DNA from: Kappaphycus alvarezii | Taxonomy: Eukaryota > Rhodophyta > Florideophyceae > Gigartinales > Solieriaceae | Assembly: GCA_002205965.3 (NCBI GenBank) | Contig: NADL03000515.1 | Coordinates: 248,001 to 312,000, forward strand | DNA length: 64,000 bases | Direction of reading: 5' to 3' | Part shown: in pieces, positions 23,205 to 34,110 of the stretch | Position numbering within the stretch: position 1 is the stretch's first letter | Layout of the letters: each line of letters opens with the position of its first letter | Notes under the pieces: generated by a model | What the model saw: the letters and a program-made list of their open reading frames with translations, nothing else | Databases searched by the model: none | What the model was told of the DNA's origin: nothing | Position numbers and translations under genes: made by a program

Positions 23205-24035
23205 GCCATCTCCGTCCTCGTACAGTAGTAACCTCACCCGCGCGCCCAGTTGACGTCTGTGGGGTGCTGTAATGTTTGAAAGATAGGCTCGCTTGTTGGT
23301 TGTGGCCCGGAACACTGTATCCGAAAGGGTGACTAGTAGTACCTCTTTACTTTCCCCAAAAAACCGGCTCAAGGCCGATCAGCAGGCTTGCTGCGTTGGA
23401 CATAACGGCCGCGGCAGCGTTCCGGGTATACACCGCTCGGACCTTGCAACAATTCTCCATCGGCTTAATGGCCACATTCCAGCCACATCTCCCAGCACCC
23501 TACAAGCGTCTGGGTGCTAACCTCCGAGAGTGGACATAGGAATTGGCACGAGTCTACCTCTCACGCAAGTTGCGATAGAAGATTCATATTTTCCATGCTT
23601 CGCGGAGACGGCCGCATTGGGGAGGGGAGCGGATTTAAGTGTCCACCCTAGGGGGTGACACACGCGATGTCGAAAAAGTCCACCTCCGTTGCGTCCCTTC
23701 GCCCGATGTCTCGCCTGGTGCAATAGACCCCGTCCCGCAGTTCAAGCCGGGGGCGCGGCCTCTTTCCGCACGTCTTGCGCGGAGAGGACTTGACGGTCAT
23801 GTCATCGGGTTCTGTGCCACCTATAGTGCTGGAGATGATCCTGAAACAGTTGAGGTTACGGGGCAGTTTCGTCTCGGGCACCGCACGTCCGAAGGGAACA
23901 GTGTTGGAGCCACTCCGCGTATTCGCGAGGGCCAATACTGGTTTTCAAGCCGGGCACGGGGCGCAGTACACCCATTCCTTAGCACCAGGGAGCGCCATAG
24001 AAGCGCGGAATGCCAGACTTTTTTTGATCTGTTGA
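23205..24035 (-). mobile_element. 5'-truncated LINE copy (LINE-B), 3' part only
   Basis: Minus-strand remnants of a LINE C-terminus: AFRASMALPGAKEWVYCAPCPA near 24.0 kb, LPRNLNCF, then KHGKYESSIATCVRGRLVPIPMSTLGG near 23.55 kb, and the end AAAAVMSNAASLLIGL near 23.39 kb. The order and wording match the plus-strand copy at 37.3-38.9 kb (FRASMGLPVAKDWVYC ... AVMSNAACLLAGL), so they are the same family. At least three frame changes. The 3' untranslated part to about 23.21 kb shares a GGGCGCGCG-G/T-GTGAGGTTA motif with the copy at 16.87 kb. Confidence 0.75.
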
Positions 24036-24070
24036 CTTTTTTTTTTGCTTCGGTTAGTTTCTGTTGCGAG

Positions 24071-24121
24071 GGGGAAAATTGGTTTTTGGTTTACTGCGAG
24101 TAATGGAACGGTTGGGAAAAT
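24071..24121. repeat. direct repeat bracketing LINE-A, left copy
   Basis: GGGGAAAATTGGTTT followed by TTTACTGCGAGTAATGGAA and GGTTGGGA. The same block recurs at 28241-28289 with about two differences, in the same orientation. This copy lies just beyond the 3' end of LINE-A. Confidence 0.7.
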
Positions 24122-24142
24122 TGGTTGGAATAAAGGGGAAAT

Positions 24143-27100
24143 ATGGTTCTCTGGAATACACTGTATACACAATTTCAAGTTGTAGCCTAAGTGTCGCTCA
24201 AGACTCCTTCCAACAAACAACTGGCGTTATTCTGGACGAGTCTCGCCGCGTGACGAGCGAACAATGTTCGCTGCGCATCAGCAATCGGAACGGCTGCCCG
24301 TGCGGCAATGCCATTCGCAACCCGGTTGGCGAAGTCCCGAGCGGAAGGGTGCCAGCCCCCCAACGTGGAGAGTGGAAGGGCAATGAAGCGATGCCCAGGA
24401 CCCTTGGAACGTATCAACTCGGCAAAGCGAGTGTCCTTGCCCAGGCGAGCATGGTTAAGGGGCTTGAGTGGGCATCGCGCCAGGGAGGAAGGCGGGCGGG
24501 GGTCAGGGGATGGATAACGGTTACATCGTAATAGTCCGTGCCCCCGTTCTCTCCAAGCGCCTTGATGTCCGGGCGAACTGCATGGCCGGGTTGTGGCGGC
24601 TCGAGGACAGGGTGTCGGGCAGCTTTGGAGAGATCTGCAGCAAACAAACGTGTCTGCGAGTTATGCCGCCACCCGCGTGTGGATCCATAGGCACAGCACA
24701 GCGCGTGGTCACCATACTGATCCATGAGGGTCGTGCATCCCCCTTTGTGGCATTTCGAGCTGGAGGAAACAGTGGCACTCTGCAATAGAACTGCAACCAC
24801 GTCTTGTAATTGCGGTCCGGGATGTAGGTACCCAACCCCGGAGCCGGTTGGCATGACAGCCAGTCCTTGCAACCCTCCACTGACAACGAGGCTCGGAATG
24901 CAACAGTCCTCTCATCCCCCTTCGGCATGGCATCAAAGGCCTTTTCCTCAACTGGCGGACGAGTTGGCCCTGCCCAAACCTCTGCACTGAGTCGATAGCC
25001 GTGAAATGGACCACCTTCTCGGGTGCCACTTGTGTCTTCCAGTCGTCGTGCGCCCGAACTGCGGATTTGTATGAATGAAGAGCAGTGTTCGGTAGCACAG
25101 GCAGAAGGTAGAGCAAAGGGCACGCGTGAGGGACACGGAGGAAAGGAACGCAGCCGCCGCAGTGAGCTTCGCAGAGCGAAGCCCAATGCCAAAAGTTGGC
25201 TTGAGGGGGCCGAAGGGCGCCACAGGGAGTTGTAATTCCCGAAAAGTGTTGCTGTCCAGAACCCCGCCCATCAACCCCCGCAGTGTAGCTTCAACAGCGG
25301 AATCGAATTCCGCGGCCCCCTTAGCAGTGGAATGAGGGGGAACTACACGTAGGAGGTAGTTAATGCGACATACGCCGAAGCAGGTCCGTAGTAGATGGAG
25401 AGCTACTTGAGTGTCCTCCAGGGTTAACAAAGCGCTGAGGAGAGGCTTCAGTGAAGCGACATGCTTTGAGAACTCGCGCTCCACGAATAGGTCCGATCCG
25501 ATTGGGGCGCGAAGCACTTTTGTCCCTTCACTATAGTCCTGGCGAAGGTCGGCTGGGAAGGACTGCTGAACAGACGGGGGGGAGCGGTTGGCCACCAGAC
25601 GGCACACTTATCCATGCGGAGGTGCAAACCCAAAGCACGCACCTCCGCGGAAGAGAGGAATTGTAGTGCCCTCCGAATGGCTTCATGGGTGCCCACTATA
25701 TACCCATCGTCCAAGTACCATAGCTGAAGGAGTAGAGAAGGCCTGCCTGTGGTGTCAGCCACATTTTCCAGGCGGGTTTTCAGTTCCCGCGTTACTTTTT
25801 GCAGCACAAGGGAGAATAAAAGTGGACCCAGAGGATCCCCTTGCTGCACGCCTACCACGCTCCGGAGCATATCATCCCCACACCACAGATGACCCGGGTT
25901 TACCGCGTACGTGTAATTGACCCAAGGTAAGAGCTCCGGGAACCTCTCCTCGACCTCCTTCAAAACGCACTTCGGCTGACCAGGTTGAATGCGTTTTGAA
26001 GGTCAACGGTTAACAGTGCATACTCTGCCGATTCGCCATGCTCCTCATAAAGTCGCCGTACAGCGTGGACAACTGCCTCAGATCCTCCTGACGTTGCTAC
26101 TCCCAACTGTAGTGGCTGGAAGTATTCGGAAGCCTTCTCGGAAATGCAAGTCAGCAAACATCTTCCCACCAAGCGACGGAGGGTCTCGCCCACGGCGATC
26201 GGTCTGATTCCCCCGTCTGGTTTTAGGAGTGCGTGAGCGGCGCACCTGCGATCCATGCCGATATAGCCGCAGGGGCCTTCCGTTGGCTAGCAAGTTGACC
26301 ACACTAGTTAGAGAAGCTAGCAAGTCCGTCCACCATTGACAACTGGTGGGACCTGCAAAAGCTCGACGAGGTGGTTTGGGCGGAGTCCGGATCCCCCTGC
26401 GGCGCTACCCTTGGAAAGCTCCGAACGCAACGGAGAACGAGTTCTGGAGTGAAGTGGGGCAAGCCGCAACGAGTCAGGGGAAGCGGGTTGGTACGATTCC
26501 GTAGTCGGAGAGCGCTGTGGGTGTTTCCCGAAGAATGGAAACCACCTCTGCAGGGGCATGCGATCCCCGAAGATCCCAGCGCCGCGCTGCCTTGCCGTAA
26601 GCGCCCTCCTTTGCAAGCCTCAGGGCGCGCCGTTTGTTGATCCCGCGCCGTTTGTTGATCCCCGCTTGTTCCTCTTCCGTTGCCTTATGCAACGGGCGCG
26701 ATGTTGCCAAGGCGTTTGCCCTTCGCATCAAAGTTTCGTACTGTCCATCACGCCATAGTTGAATACGTTCAGCAAAAATACGGGAATTTGATGCTGTGCC
26801 CGGAACGAGGATTGAGAGGGTGGAGGGCTTGGGATTGGCAAGGATCGCGGACGGGAATAGGAACAACTTGGTGAATGCCTCCACAGCTTGAGGAGAACCA
26901 TGTGGTGCGTCCGCGCATTCCCCAAGGACAAGAGCTAGCTCCCTTGAAATCCGCTGACGTTCACGTCGCGGTATGTGTTGCGCTAGCGGGACGTGAGTAG
27001 TGCAGATTGTGTGCAAGGGGGGAAGCGGCTGTCTCCTCGGGCCGTTCAAGGAGGGAGCGGTGGTGCGCAAAGGCGGAGGAGGAGTGGCATCCGGAATGGG

Positions 27101-27750
27101 CTGTGGTTCGGGTGGATTGGTTGAGGCTGAAGCTGCCTCAGGGGTGTAACCTCGTTCGGTACACGAGATGCAGATGGTGCTCGAGGAGTGGAGCGAAGCT
27201 GCGTGGGTAAGAGCGGAGTGTACCGAGGAGGGGTTGAGAACCTGTCGCCGCACTCTGGGCATGGCCGATATGTGTAGGAATGAAGGCCATTTTGAAGCTT
27301 ACGCCCAACCGTTGAGGTCATGTACCGTTTGTGGGCATAACAGTACCAGTATCCATAAGAAGATAAGCAGGCCTGCAGGCTGGAACCTGCGTGCGCTTGG
27401 GGTGGTTACTGGTGGAGCTCTTTCCGGGTTTGTGCATTTGGCGGAGATGTGAAACCAACCCATGCACGGTAGTTGCCGTGATGGATGCACAACCCAAGGG
27501 ACAGTGGTGAGGGCGCTGTAGGGGGCGCTCAGACGCCGGACGAAGTGGTTTGGGGCATAACCATGTTCGGGATCACCTGGTTTGTGATGGGCCACTGCGT
27601 CTGCACTTGTACTGGCAGGGGCATTCTTGGTAACAAATTTTCTCTTCCCTGAGGCCCTAAAAGCAGTGCACCCTACTAAGCGATTGGAGTTACTACAATA
27701 CTGTATGCCAATCCTCGGGACTTCCTGTCCTGTACGGTCGGTATGCACTT
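24143..27750 (-). mobile_element. LINE-A, RLE-class LINE, nearly full length but broken
   Basis: A non-LTR retrotransposon on the minus strand. The N-terminal part has a C2H2-like zinc finger (CPECGDRF then SVHSALTH, near 27.2 kb). It continues with RIQLWRDGQYETL and LRLAKEGAYGKAARRWD. The reverse transcriptase shows AAGGSGLRPNHLVELL (near 26.37 kb), RPIAVGETLRRL (near 26.2 kb), LTVDLQNAFNLVSR (near 25.98 kb), GVQQGDPLGP (near 25.83 kb) and the catalytic LWYLDDGYIVG (near 25.7 kb). The C-terminus has YGDHALCC, then ARHPVLEP, RPDIKALG and DYYDVTVIHPL (near 24.55 kb), the restriction-like endonuclease core, and LPLSTLGGWHPSA. The layout is that of the R2/NeSL/CRE type of LINE, which often insert at specific targets. 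About five or more frameshifts. An 18-base direct duplication at about 26628-26663 doubles GINKRR. Confidence 0.85.
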
Positions 27751-29279
27751 CAGACCTCCCTTTCCGATACTGTAAATGTCACCAAGGCCTCTTGATACCA
27801 GGTGGCCACGTGGCGCTAATGAATGACCAGCAATGCAGGACTAGGAAAAAGTGACCGTTTGAAATATTGAACTTGCCAACGGAGTTCAGACCTTGAGAAG
27901 TGCGGTTCGGTGACGAGGAAGACCAGGGCGCGTCACTGATCGCGGAAGTTGTGCAGTAGCGGAGGGTTACGGAGATGCTGAGTAGAGCTTGTCCAGGAGG
28001 AGATGTGGATATCCAAAAAAAATCGCTGAAATTGAGGGAGAAGAAGTGAGAAAATGTAAAGGTCGGACAAGTGTGGTCAGAGTTGGGGAACGGCGTGAAA
28101 CGGAAAGGGGGCGGCGCCGATCCAGGAGAAGGGCCGCCCGGGACGGCGACGCGGGGAGAAGCGTGGCACACCCGTGCGTAGGCGGGGAGGGGAAGGGAGT
28201 CTATTGGTTTGGTTTTGGAAAATTGGTTTGGTTTACTAAATTGGGGGAAAATTGGTTTGGTTTACTGCGAGTAATGGAAAGGTTGGGAGTCCTCTGTATT
28301 TGTAATCAAGTTTATGTTGCGATGGTGTGGCATGTGAGCAAAAGCCACCAAATGGGAGAATCCTTGACTACAGACAGATGTGCTACCTAACATCAATCTG
28401 CTTAGGTTCATGTCAAAGGAATTGCTCATCCTCAAAACAAAAGGAGTACCGATCCGACCACTCCGTGGGTCGTACCAAGAAAATTTCTTATTTAGAATAT
28501 CTCTTAGCCATAATTGGACTTTATGCTTTAAACCCTTTCCGTAGTACTTAACGATGTGTGTCGCTGGATCCCAAGACAAATAGAGTATATATGCTCGACA
28601 CCCGACACTCGACCTGAATTTGGTTGTAGACACACTCTCGCAGACACCCGTGAGATCGATACTTTCTTCGTTATGTGCCTAGAACCGCCCTCTCGGTCGA
28701 AATTTTCCTAGGACATCCGTGACGTTGATTGGAAAGATAGAAATGGGGCCCAAGTGCCGTATAAAAATGCAGTTTATCAGGCAAATCCTTTCATAACAAG
28801 CTGTATGAGTATAGCAACAGCGACATTTCACCGGCTTCCAAATCCATCTTCTGTTCCCCAATTCCCCCTCCTTTCCTCAAATCAAACCGCCCATGCCATC
28901 CAGCTCATAGCCGATGTCGCGATAGAAAGAGACTGCAAACTGGAGCAATGCAGTGAGTATTCACAACAACACTGATGACAAAAAAGACTCAATGCCCAGT
29001 CTTCGATTTTTTTTGATTCAAGTGGATCTTAAGACGTCCAATACATGAAAACTATAGATGCGTTAGAGTTTCAAATGTTTTAGAATATCTTTTCAGACGT
29101 TATCTTTGAACGCAGCCAAGTCACACCAGGTCCCAAATCAGCATCGATCAACGAAATAATTGCTGTTTATACTACCTTTAGACTTAAATCGTCGTTGGAC
29201 ACGAGACATAATGGTAAAAGTATTTAATTTGAAAGGAGAATATTTTAAAAGAATAATGACATAGTTCATCGACTTACTC
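27751..29279. other. spacer, no recognised gene
   Basis: GC-rich up to about 28.2 kb, then an abrupt change to AT-rich sequence. A minus-strand frame at 28262-28633 has no family motif. It contains the right copy of the LINE-bracketing repeat. Confidence 0.4.
28241..28289. repeat. direct repeat bracketing LINE-A, right copy
   Basis: Matches 24071-24121. Two further partial copies of AAATTGGTTTGGTTTACT precede it (from about 28203), making a small tandem series upstream of the 5' end of LINE-A. Confidence 0.7.
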
Positions 29280-29361
29280 CAGGGCCCGCTGCGACAGAAA
29301 TGATTGCGAGACCAGATTTGGTTACCTTGTCGGAAATGGAAAGACATTTCGTCATTTTACG

Positions 29362-29960
29362 TTGCACAGTACGTTACGGATGTACTGTTGCAGCGAGCGA
29401 ATCGCTCTCCGGGAAATACCAGGGAAAGGAAAGGTACACTTCAGCGAAAAAAACAAGTTGTATGGGATCAAAGATGAGGTCAGCGTTCTGCTAAATGGAA
29501 TGGCCATTAATTGCACTCGTCACTACGCGGGATCTGTATCCGACTTGACAATATTTCATTTTTATAATCCTATCGATAAGCAGGCGCTACAGAAAAAGAT
29601 TGCCAAGGATCTATAACAGATGTTGGTTTACTCTCTAGCAAGTATACCGGCCATTTGGAATTTTTAATGGATGAAGGGTATCAAGGACCTATTACAATTT
29701 TTCGTTCAATGAAGCCTACGAAAAGAACGAAGGACGGTGATCTTTCTCGAGATACTGTTGCAGAGAAACGAAAGGTAGTCTCTGATCGAAATATGCGTGA
29801 AAACTTCTTTGGTAGACTTTTTTTATTGCGGAACGCTAAAAAATCAAACAGAAATGAATAGATGACAAATATGACCCTGTACTCACGCTTTGTGTGGCAT
29901 TGACAAATACAATCATTCAAATGCATCTCCTGATGGACGATTATTGGAGCCCTCATAATT
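29362..29960 (+). pseudogene. dead PIF/Harbinger-like DDE transposase
   Basis: Fragments in three plus-strand frames read in order as the C-terminal half of a DDE_Tnp_4/Harbinger-type transposase: KNKLYGIKDEVSVLLNGMAI and HYAGSVSDLTIF (29.45-29.56 kb), LMDEGYQGPITIFRSMKP (29.66 kb, containing a catalytic-type Asp), RNMRENFFGRLFLLR (29.79-29.83 kb, containing the likely catalytic Glu), and YDPVLTLCVALTNTIIQMHLL (29.87-29.93 kb). A stop follows IAKDL near 29.615 kb and frames change near 29.45 and 29.86 kb. The N-terminal half is not recognisable. A possible end sequence with CAGGGCCCGCTGCGACAG lies near 29279, but I find no matching inverted end. An old, immobile copy. Confidence 0.75.
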
Positions 29961-32150
29961 AGGATTATCAAGAAAATGGAGTGCATTCAAGATCGTTATC
30001 GAATTTTAATAGTCGTCGTATTGGTCTGCAGTTTCTTTCTGTAAAGTTTGCTTATCTTGAGGTTGAATATGAGAAACAATCGAAAGAAAACTCAATGATT
30101 CTATCATTTAACTTTGGCCTTTTCATTGAATATTTATTGATTTTACTACAAAACGATGCCCTATTTGTATTACATTCAACCATCGATAAACACGTTGTGG
30201 TAATTACATAGAATTCCAACTATTTCAAAATTATTTACTTATTAAGCAGTTATGTTTTCTTTGGAATAGGGACCTAGTAGAAAAAGCGGAAGACCTCGTA
30301 TGCGTTCTTGTCTCTTTGCTCTATTTAATTGTCCTCGCTTAGGTTCATTTTTTGATGTAGATTTTCTTTTAAGTTGGCGTTAGTCTGCTTTGGGCTTATG
30401 CTGTTTCCATCTGTTGTTGTTTGTATTCTCAAGAATTACAAATTTGCCCGTTCTCTGTGGCTGTTGAGAAATGTAACGCAATCCCTTGACGTAAAGAAAG
30501 CGGACCTAATTTTTTTGCTTCTGCTTACTACAATTTATATTTACAGCATTTTCCCACCGCTCCCCCAGTGGTGTGAATTAATGATTACAACGACTTACGG
30601 TGTAGGATGAAATTTTCGCTATTGTTCCGATCAAGTTTGAAAGTGCCTGAGTCAACAGTCTTGCAGATAATTGCTTCTAAATACAAGTATATAATACTGT
30701 TCAATGAATTGAAACGCTTGAGCATGCATATATTGAGTTTTTCGCCCATATGAAAAGATGAGTTCTCTTTTAATCTGCCCCACAGCAGTCGTCTCTTAGT
30801 GTTCGTACAGTGGTTACTTCAGGACTCAACTTCCTACCTTTTCTTACCATTTAACGCTTTTTACTACAACTTTAGACCTTGTATACTTACTATAATAACT
30901 GTAGGGAGTAAATGATCGGCATTAAATTTGCTCGGATTGTCTCGTGACTTGGCGCAGTTGCCCTGCAGATGATATGGGACTCACAGCATGAGAATGGTTC
31001 CACCTCAGGCAGTGGGATTCTTACTTGTCACGATTTCAATATAAATGATAACCACTACGTAGTTAAAGTCTCTTACAAGGCGTGGTACTTGAAAATCATA
31101 CACGCGTGAACTTAGTTCTGTAAACATGCTTGGACACATTTCTGTGTAAAGGGCACTTACAGCATAACTCATAAACTTAGATACAAGTTCGCTTATAATA
31201 AATCCCAAGATATTTTTCCTCCGCTCTCCGAAATATCGCATATTATTTTCACGTTTTGTTGAAGATCCATATTATAGTCATTCATTTAGTGAGTTAAAGA
31301 TGTTCCACAGCATGAGCGAGTCAAAAGTCAGTTTTCATGACCGAAGTGCTCAAAATAAGGTGTTTATTGAAGTATTTATGTGTTAAATACGTTCTTCTTC
31401 GGATGCGGAAGCAAAAAATTCATTTTCATGAATATTAGCTGATGCGCACGTACAAATATGTATACGAACCTATGACATGGGACACATTTTTGCAGTTTAA
31501 CTCAAGTTTCACCAGAATTAAATTTAGTAGGGCCGTCTGTCCATTGATCGTTTACTTTCTATACATGGCGTATGAGAATTACAATAAACTGACTTTTTTG
31601 GAGTTCTGTTCTTTCCTGTATGGAATCGTTCAGATCAGCTACCTAAGTTATGGGACCATTATCTTCGCTTAAGTGATTCGTATCACTCCACGTCTCTCTA
31701 CTAGATATTTAAAGAGTGAAACAGCAAGGGAGGATTGGGGTATTTCACCATTTTAAAGTTGAACTATTTAAGCTGCAAGTGTCCGGTAATTCTGAATTTC
31801 TTTCTAAGCAGCTAGATTCTAGACATATATCCGTAGGTTTTAAAAGATCTTTACTGGACTTATTCGGTTCGGGCTGTCCATAATTGAGGTGCTGATTGTT
31901 CAAGGAGACGCGACTAACGGAAGATGAAATCATCAACATCCATCAAATTCGATATATCCATGATATTTCAATTGCCAACCGTTTGTTGCAAACAACTTGA
32001 TGCTGCAGTTGACTGTTAATGACGATTCATGCAACTTGATACTGATGTTGATTGCTAATTATGATTCATGATTTTACCACACGTAATATTTCTATTGGGT
32101 ACTGTCAAAGAATGTCAAAGCATAGAGTGAATGTTCAACTGGACTAGTAT
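29961..32150. other. AT-rich spacer, no recognised gene
   Basis: Only short frames without motifs. It may contain the missing right end of the Harbinger-like element and the upstream LTR of the copia fossil, but I could not place either edge. Confidence 0.4.
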
Positions 32151-32167
32151 ATATATATATGTATGTT

Positions 32168-32231
32168 CCTAAGATAATGCTATACATATATATACATATA
32201 CATATATACATATATATAGAATTATCTTAGG
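32168..32231. repeat. AT-rich hairpin with CCTAAGATAAT arms
   Basis: Perfect 11-base inverted arms, CCTAAGATAAT at 32168-32178 and ATTATCTTAGG at 32221-32231, enclose alternating TATACATATA sequence that can itself pair. The whole 64 bases could extrude as a cruciform. It lies about 130 bases before the copia primer-binding site, so probably inside its LTR. It could also be a small palindromic transposon. Confidence 0.7.
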
Positions 32232-32358
32232 TCTAAATTACCAAACAGGATACGGCACAGAAAAGGGTCCTAACATAAATTTATGTAAAAGCGGTTATTG
32301 TACATCCTGTGTAAATTACTACTTGTTTCTTTGTCAATCAGGTATAAATCCACTTTTC

Positions 32359-34110
32359 AGTGGTAGCATCAAAACCCCGTTAGTTTTTAGAAATGTACAC
32401 ATCTAAAGAAGATAAGTTGGTGTTACTTAATTTCAATGCTCATCCCACAGAAATCTTTCGTATAGGGAAGCTTCGCATTGAAGCGGTTCTCAAATCTACA
32501 GACAGTCTAAGTATAGTGATTAGTGAAGAGAAGCGTCCACAGGGAAATGGCAATGGAATTCCAGTCATCACACAGCAACAGAACTTTTATAAGAGAAAAA
32601 GGAATTCGTCTACCATCCTGATAACCTCTTTGGGATACAAACCTCTCTAAGTACTTCAAAAGTACTCGAAGTCACCTGAGGGAATATGGAACGAGTTTTG
32701 TATTAGATGTACTGGTGAGAAGAAAAGCGATAAAGTCAGTTTATTAACAGCGGCGTTCGGCAAGACAAAAGGGCCAGAGTCTATGTCTGACCACATTGCA
32801 GACTTGGAAACTATATTTGCGCAACTTGATGACGCAAGTCAACCTCTACATGAATTAATACAGGTGTCTATACTGCTTTCGTTTATAAAGGTGATAAAAA
32901 TTATGAAGCAGTCATTGCTACCATCAGAACCATGGATGAGAATAAAACAACCCCGGAGGTAATCACTGATCGCCTAATGGAAGAGTGAAAAGAGAAGAAA
33001 AACTCAACCAACCATCTTGACGGTACTATAAGCACTTTATGGGCTGCTAAAGCGAAGAAGAGAACTTCGAACAAGCAAAATCTGCGAAAGTTGTATGTCG
33101 GTATTGCAAAAAGCGTGACCACTCTACTGATCAGGGCTGGGATAACCCAAATGAAAATAATTGTAAACAAAATAGCAGAAAGAGGTCTAAGGACAGAATT
33201 AACACAAACCCTCGTACAGCAATCGCTCGAAAATAGCATGTACATTTAGATAAAAGTAATAAGGAAAATAATATCATTGTTCTAAATGCACACTGTGGTA
33301 TGAACAAGGTCTCAATTAATCGCCCCTCGGTATGAACTTCTGATCAGATCGAAAGGTTTGTATTCGACAGTGGTGCAATGCACCATATATGGTCAAAAAT
33401 TGAGAATTTTAGCAAAATAGCGCCGGTTCTAGAGTTTAGAGTCTTTCTTGGAGATAACAGTGTCATCAAGGGAGAAAGATCGGGGAAATCGATTTGTTCT
33501 ACATGACATCGATTACATCGAAGCGAAGGGTATGTGGGTAAGGCTACCAAATGTTATCCACATGGGTTATATAGGCCCAGAACTCCTATCGATGAGCGCA
33601 CTAGATGATCATAACATACATGCACCTTTTAGAAGAGGTGAAGTTTTTCTATACGACGATAATAATAAAAAAACCTCTTGGAAAATGGCTTCAAGGAGGC
33701 GATTGAATTTTTCAACTACTAGTTTCTGTTGCTAAACCCAGTAATGCTTATGACAAGAAACACTCAGTTGCTGCAGTGGAAAAAATAAGCGATTATGGCT
33801 TGAATTTATAGAATCAGAAATTTGGATACACCAGCCCGAGTGTCCTCTATAATAGCGTAAAAAAGGGAGTTTTCACTGGAATAGACCGAAACCCGAATGC
33901 ATCGAAAATTGATTGTGTACCTTGTCTGGATGGTAATCAGTCGAGAAACACATTTAGTGGAAATCTCGTTGTATCATCAATGAAAGTAGACAACGTGATT
34001 TACTTTGGTGAGCTTGGATCGTACATTGAGTTGGGGTCCTTCATTTCGTGTAAGTTTGAAGAGGAAGTTTGAAGGAAACGAGGCTCTCCGCTGCACTATT
34101 TCGCGCCCTC
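32359..34110 (+). mobile_element. Ty1/copia fossil
   Basis: The LTR probably ends CA at 32358-32359 and is followed by the primer-binding site TGGTAGCATC at 32361-32370. A gag-like frame starts at ATG 32393. Further along are a zinc knuckle (CRYCKKRDHS near 33.1 kb), a copia-type protease motif (FDSGAMHHIWSK near 33.37 kb) and an integrase zinc-binding segment (GVFTGIDRN ... CVPC near 33.9 kb). Reverse transcriptase and RNase H are not recognisable before the LINE at 34.9 kb. Heavily broken (ten or so breaks) and old. Confidence 0.75.

Noticed and set aside
28262-28633. Minus-strand 123-codon frame considered as a copia integrase piece
   Set aside because: A weak GCRAYIL resemblance only; the rest does not follow the family pattern.
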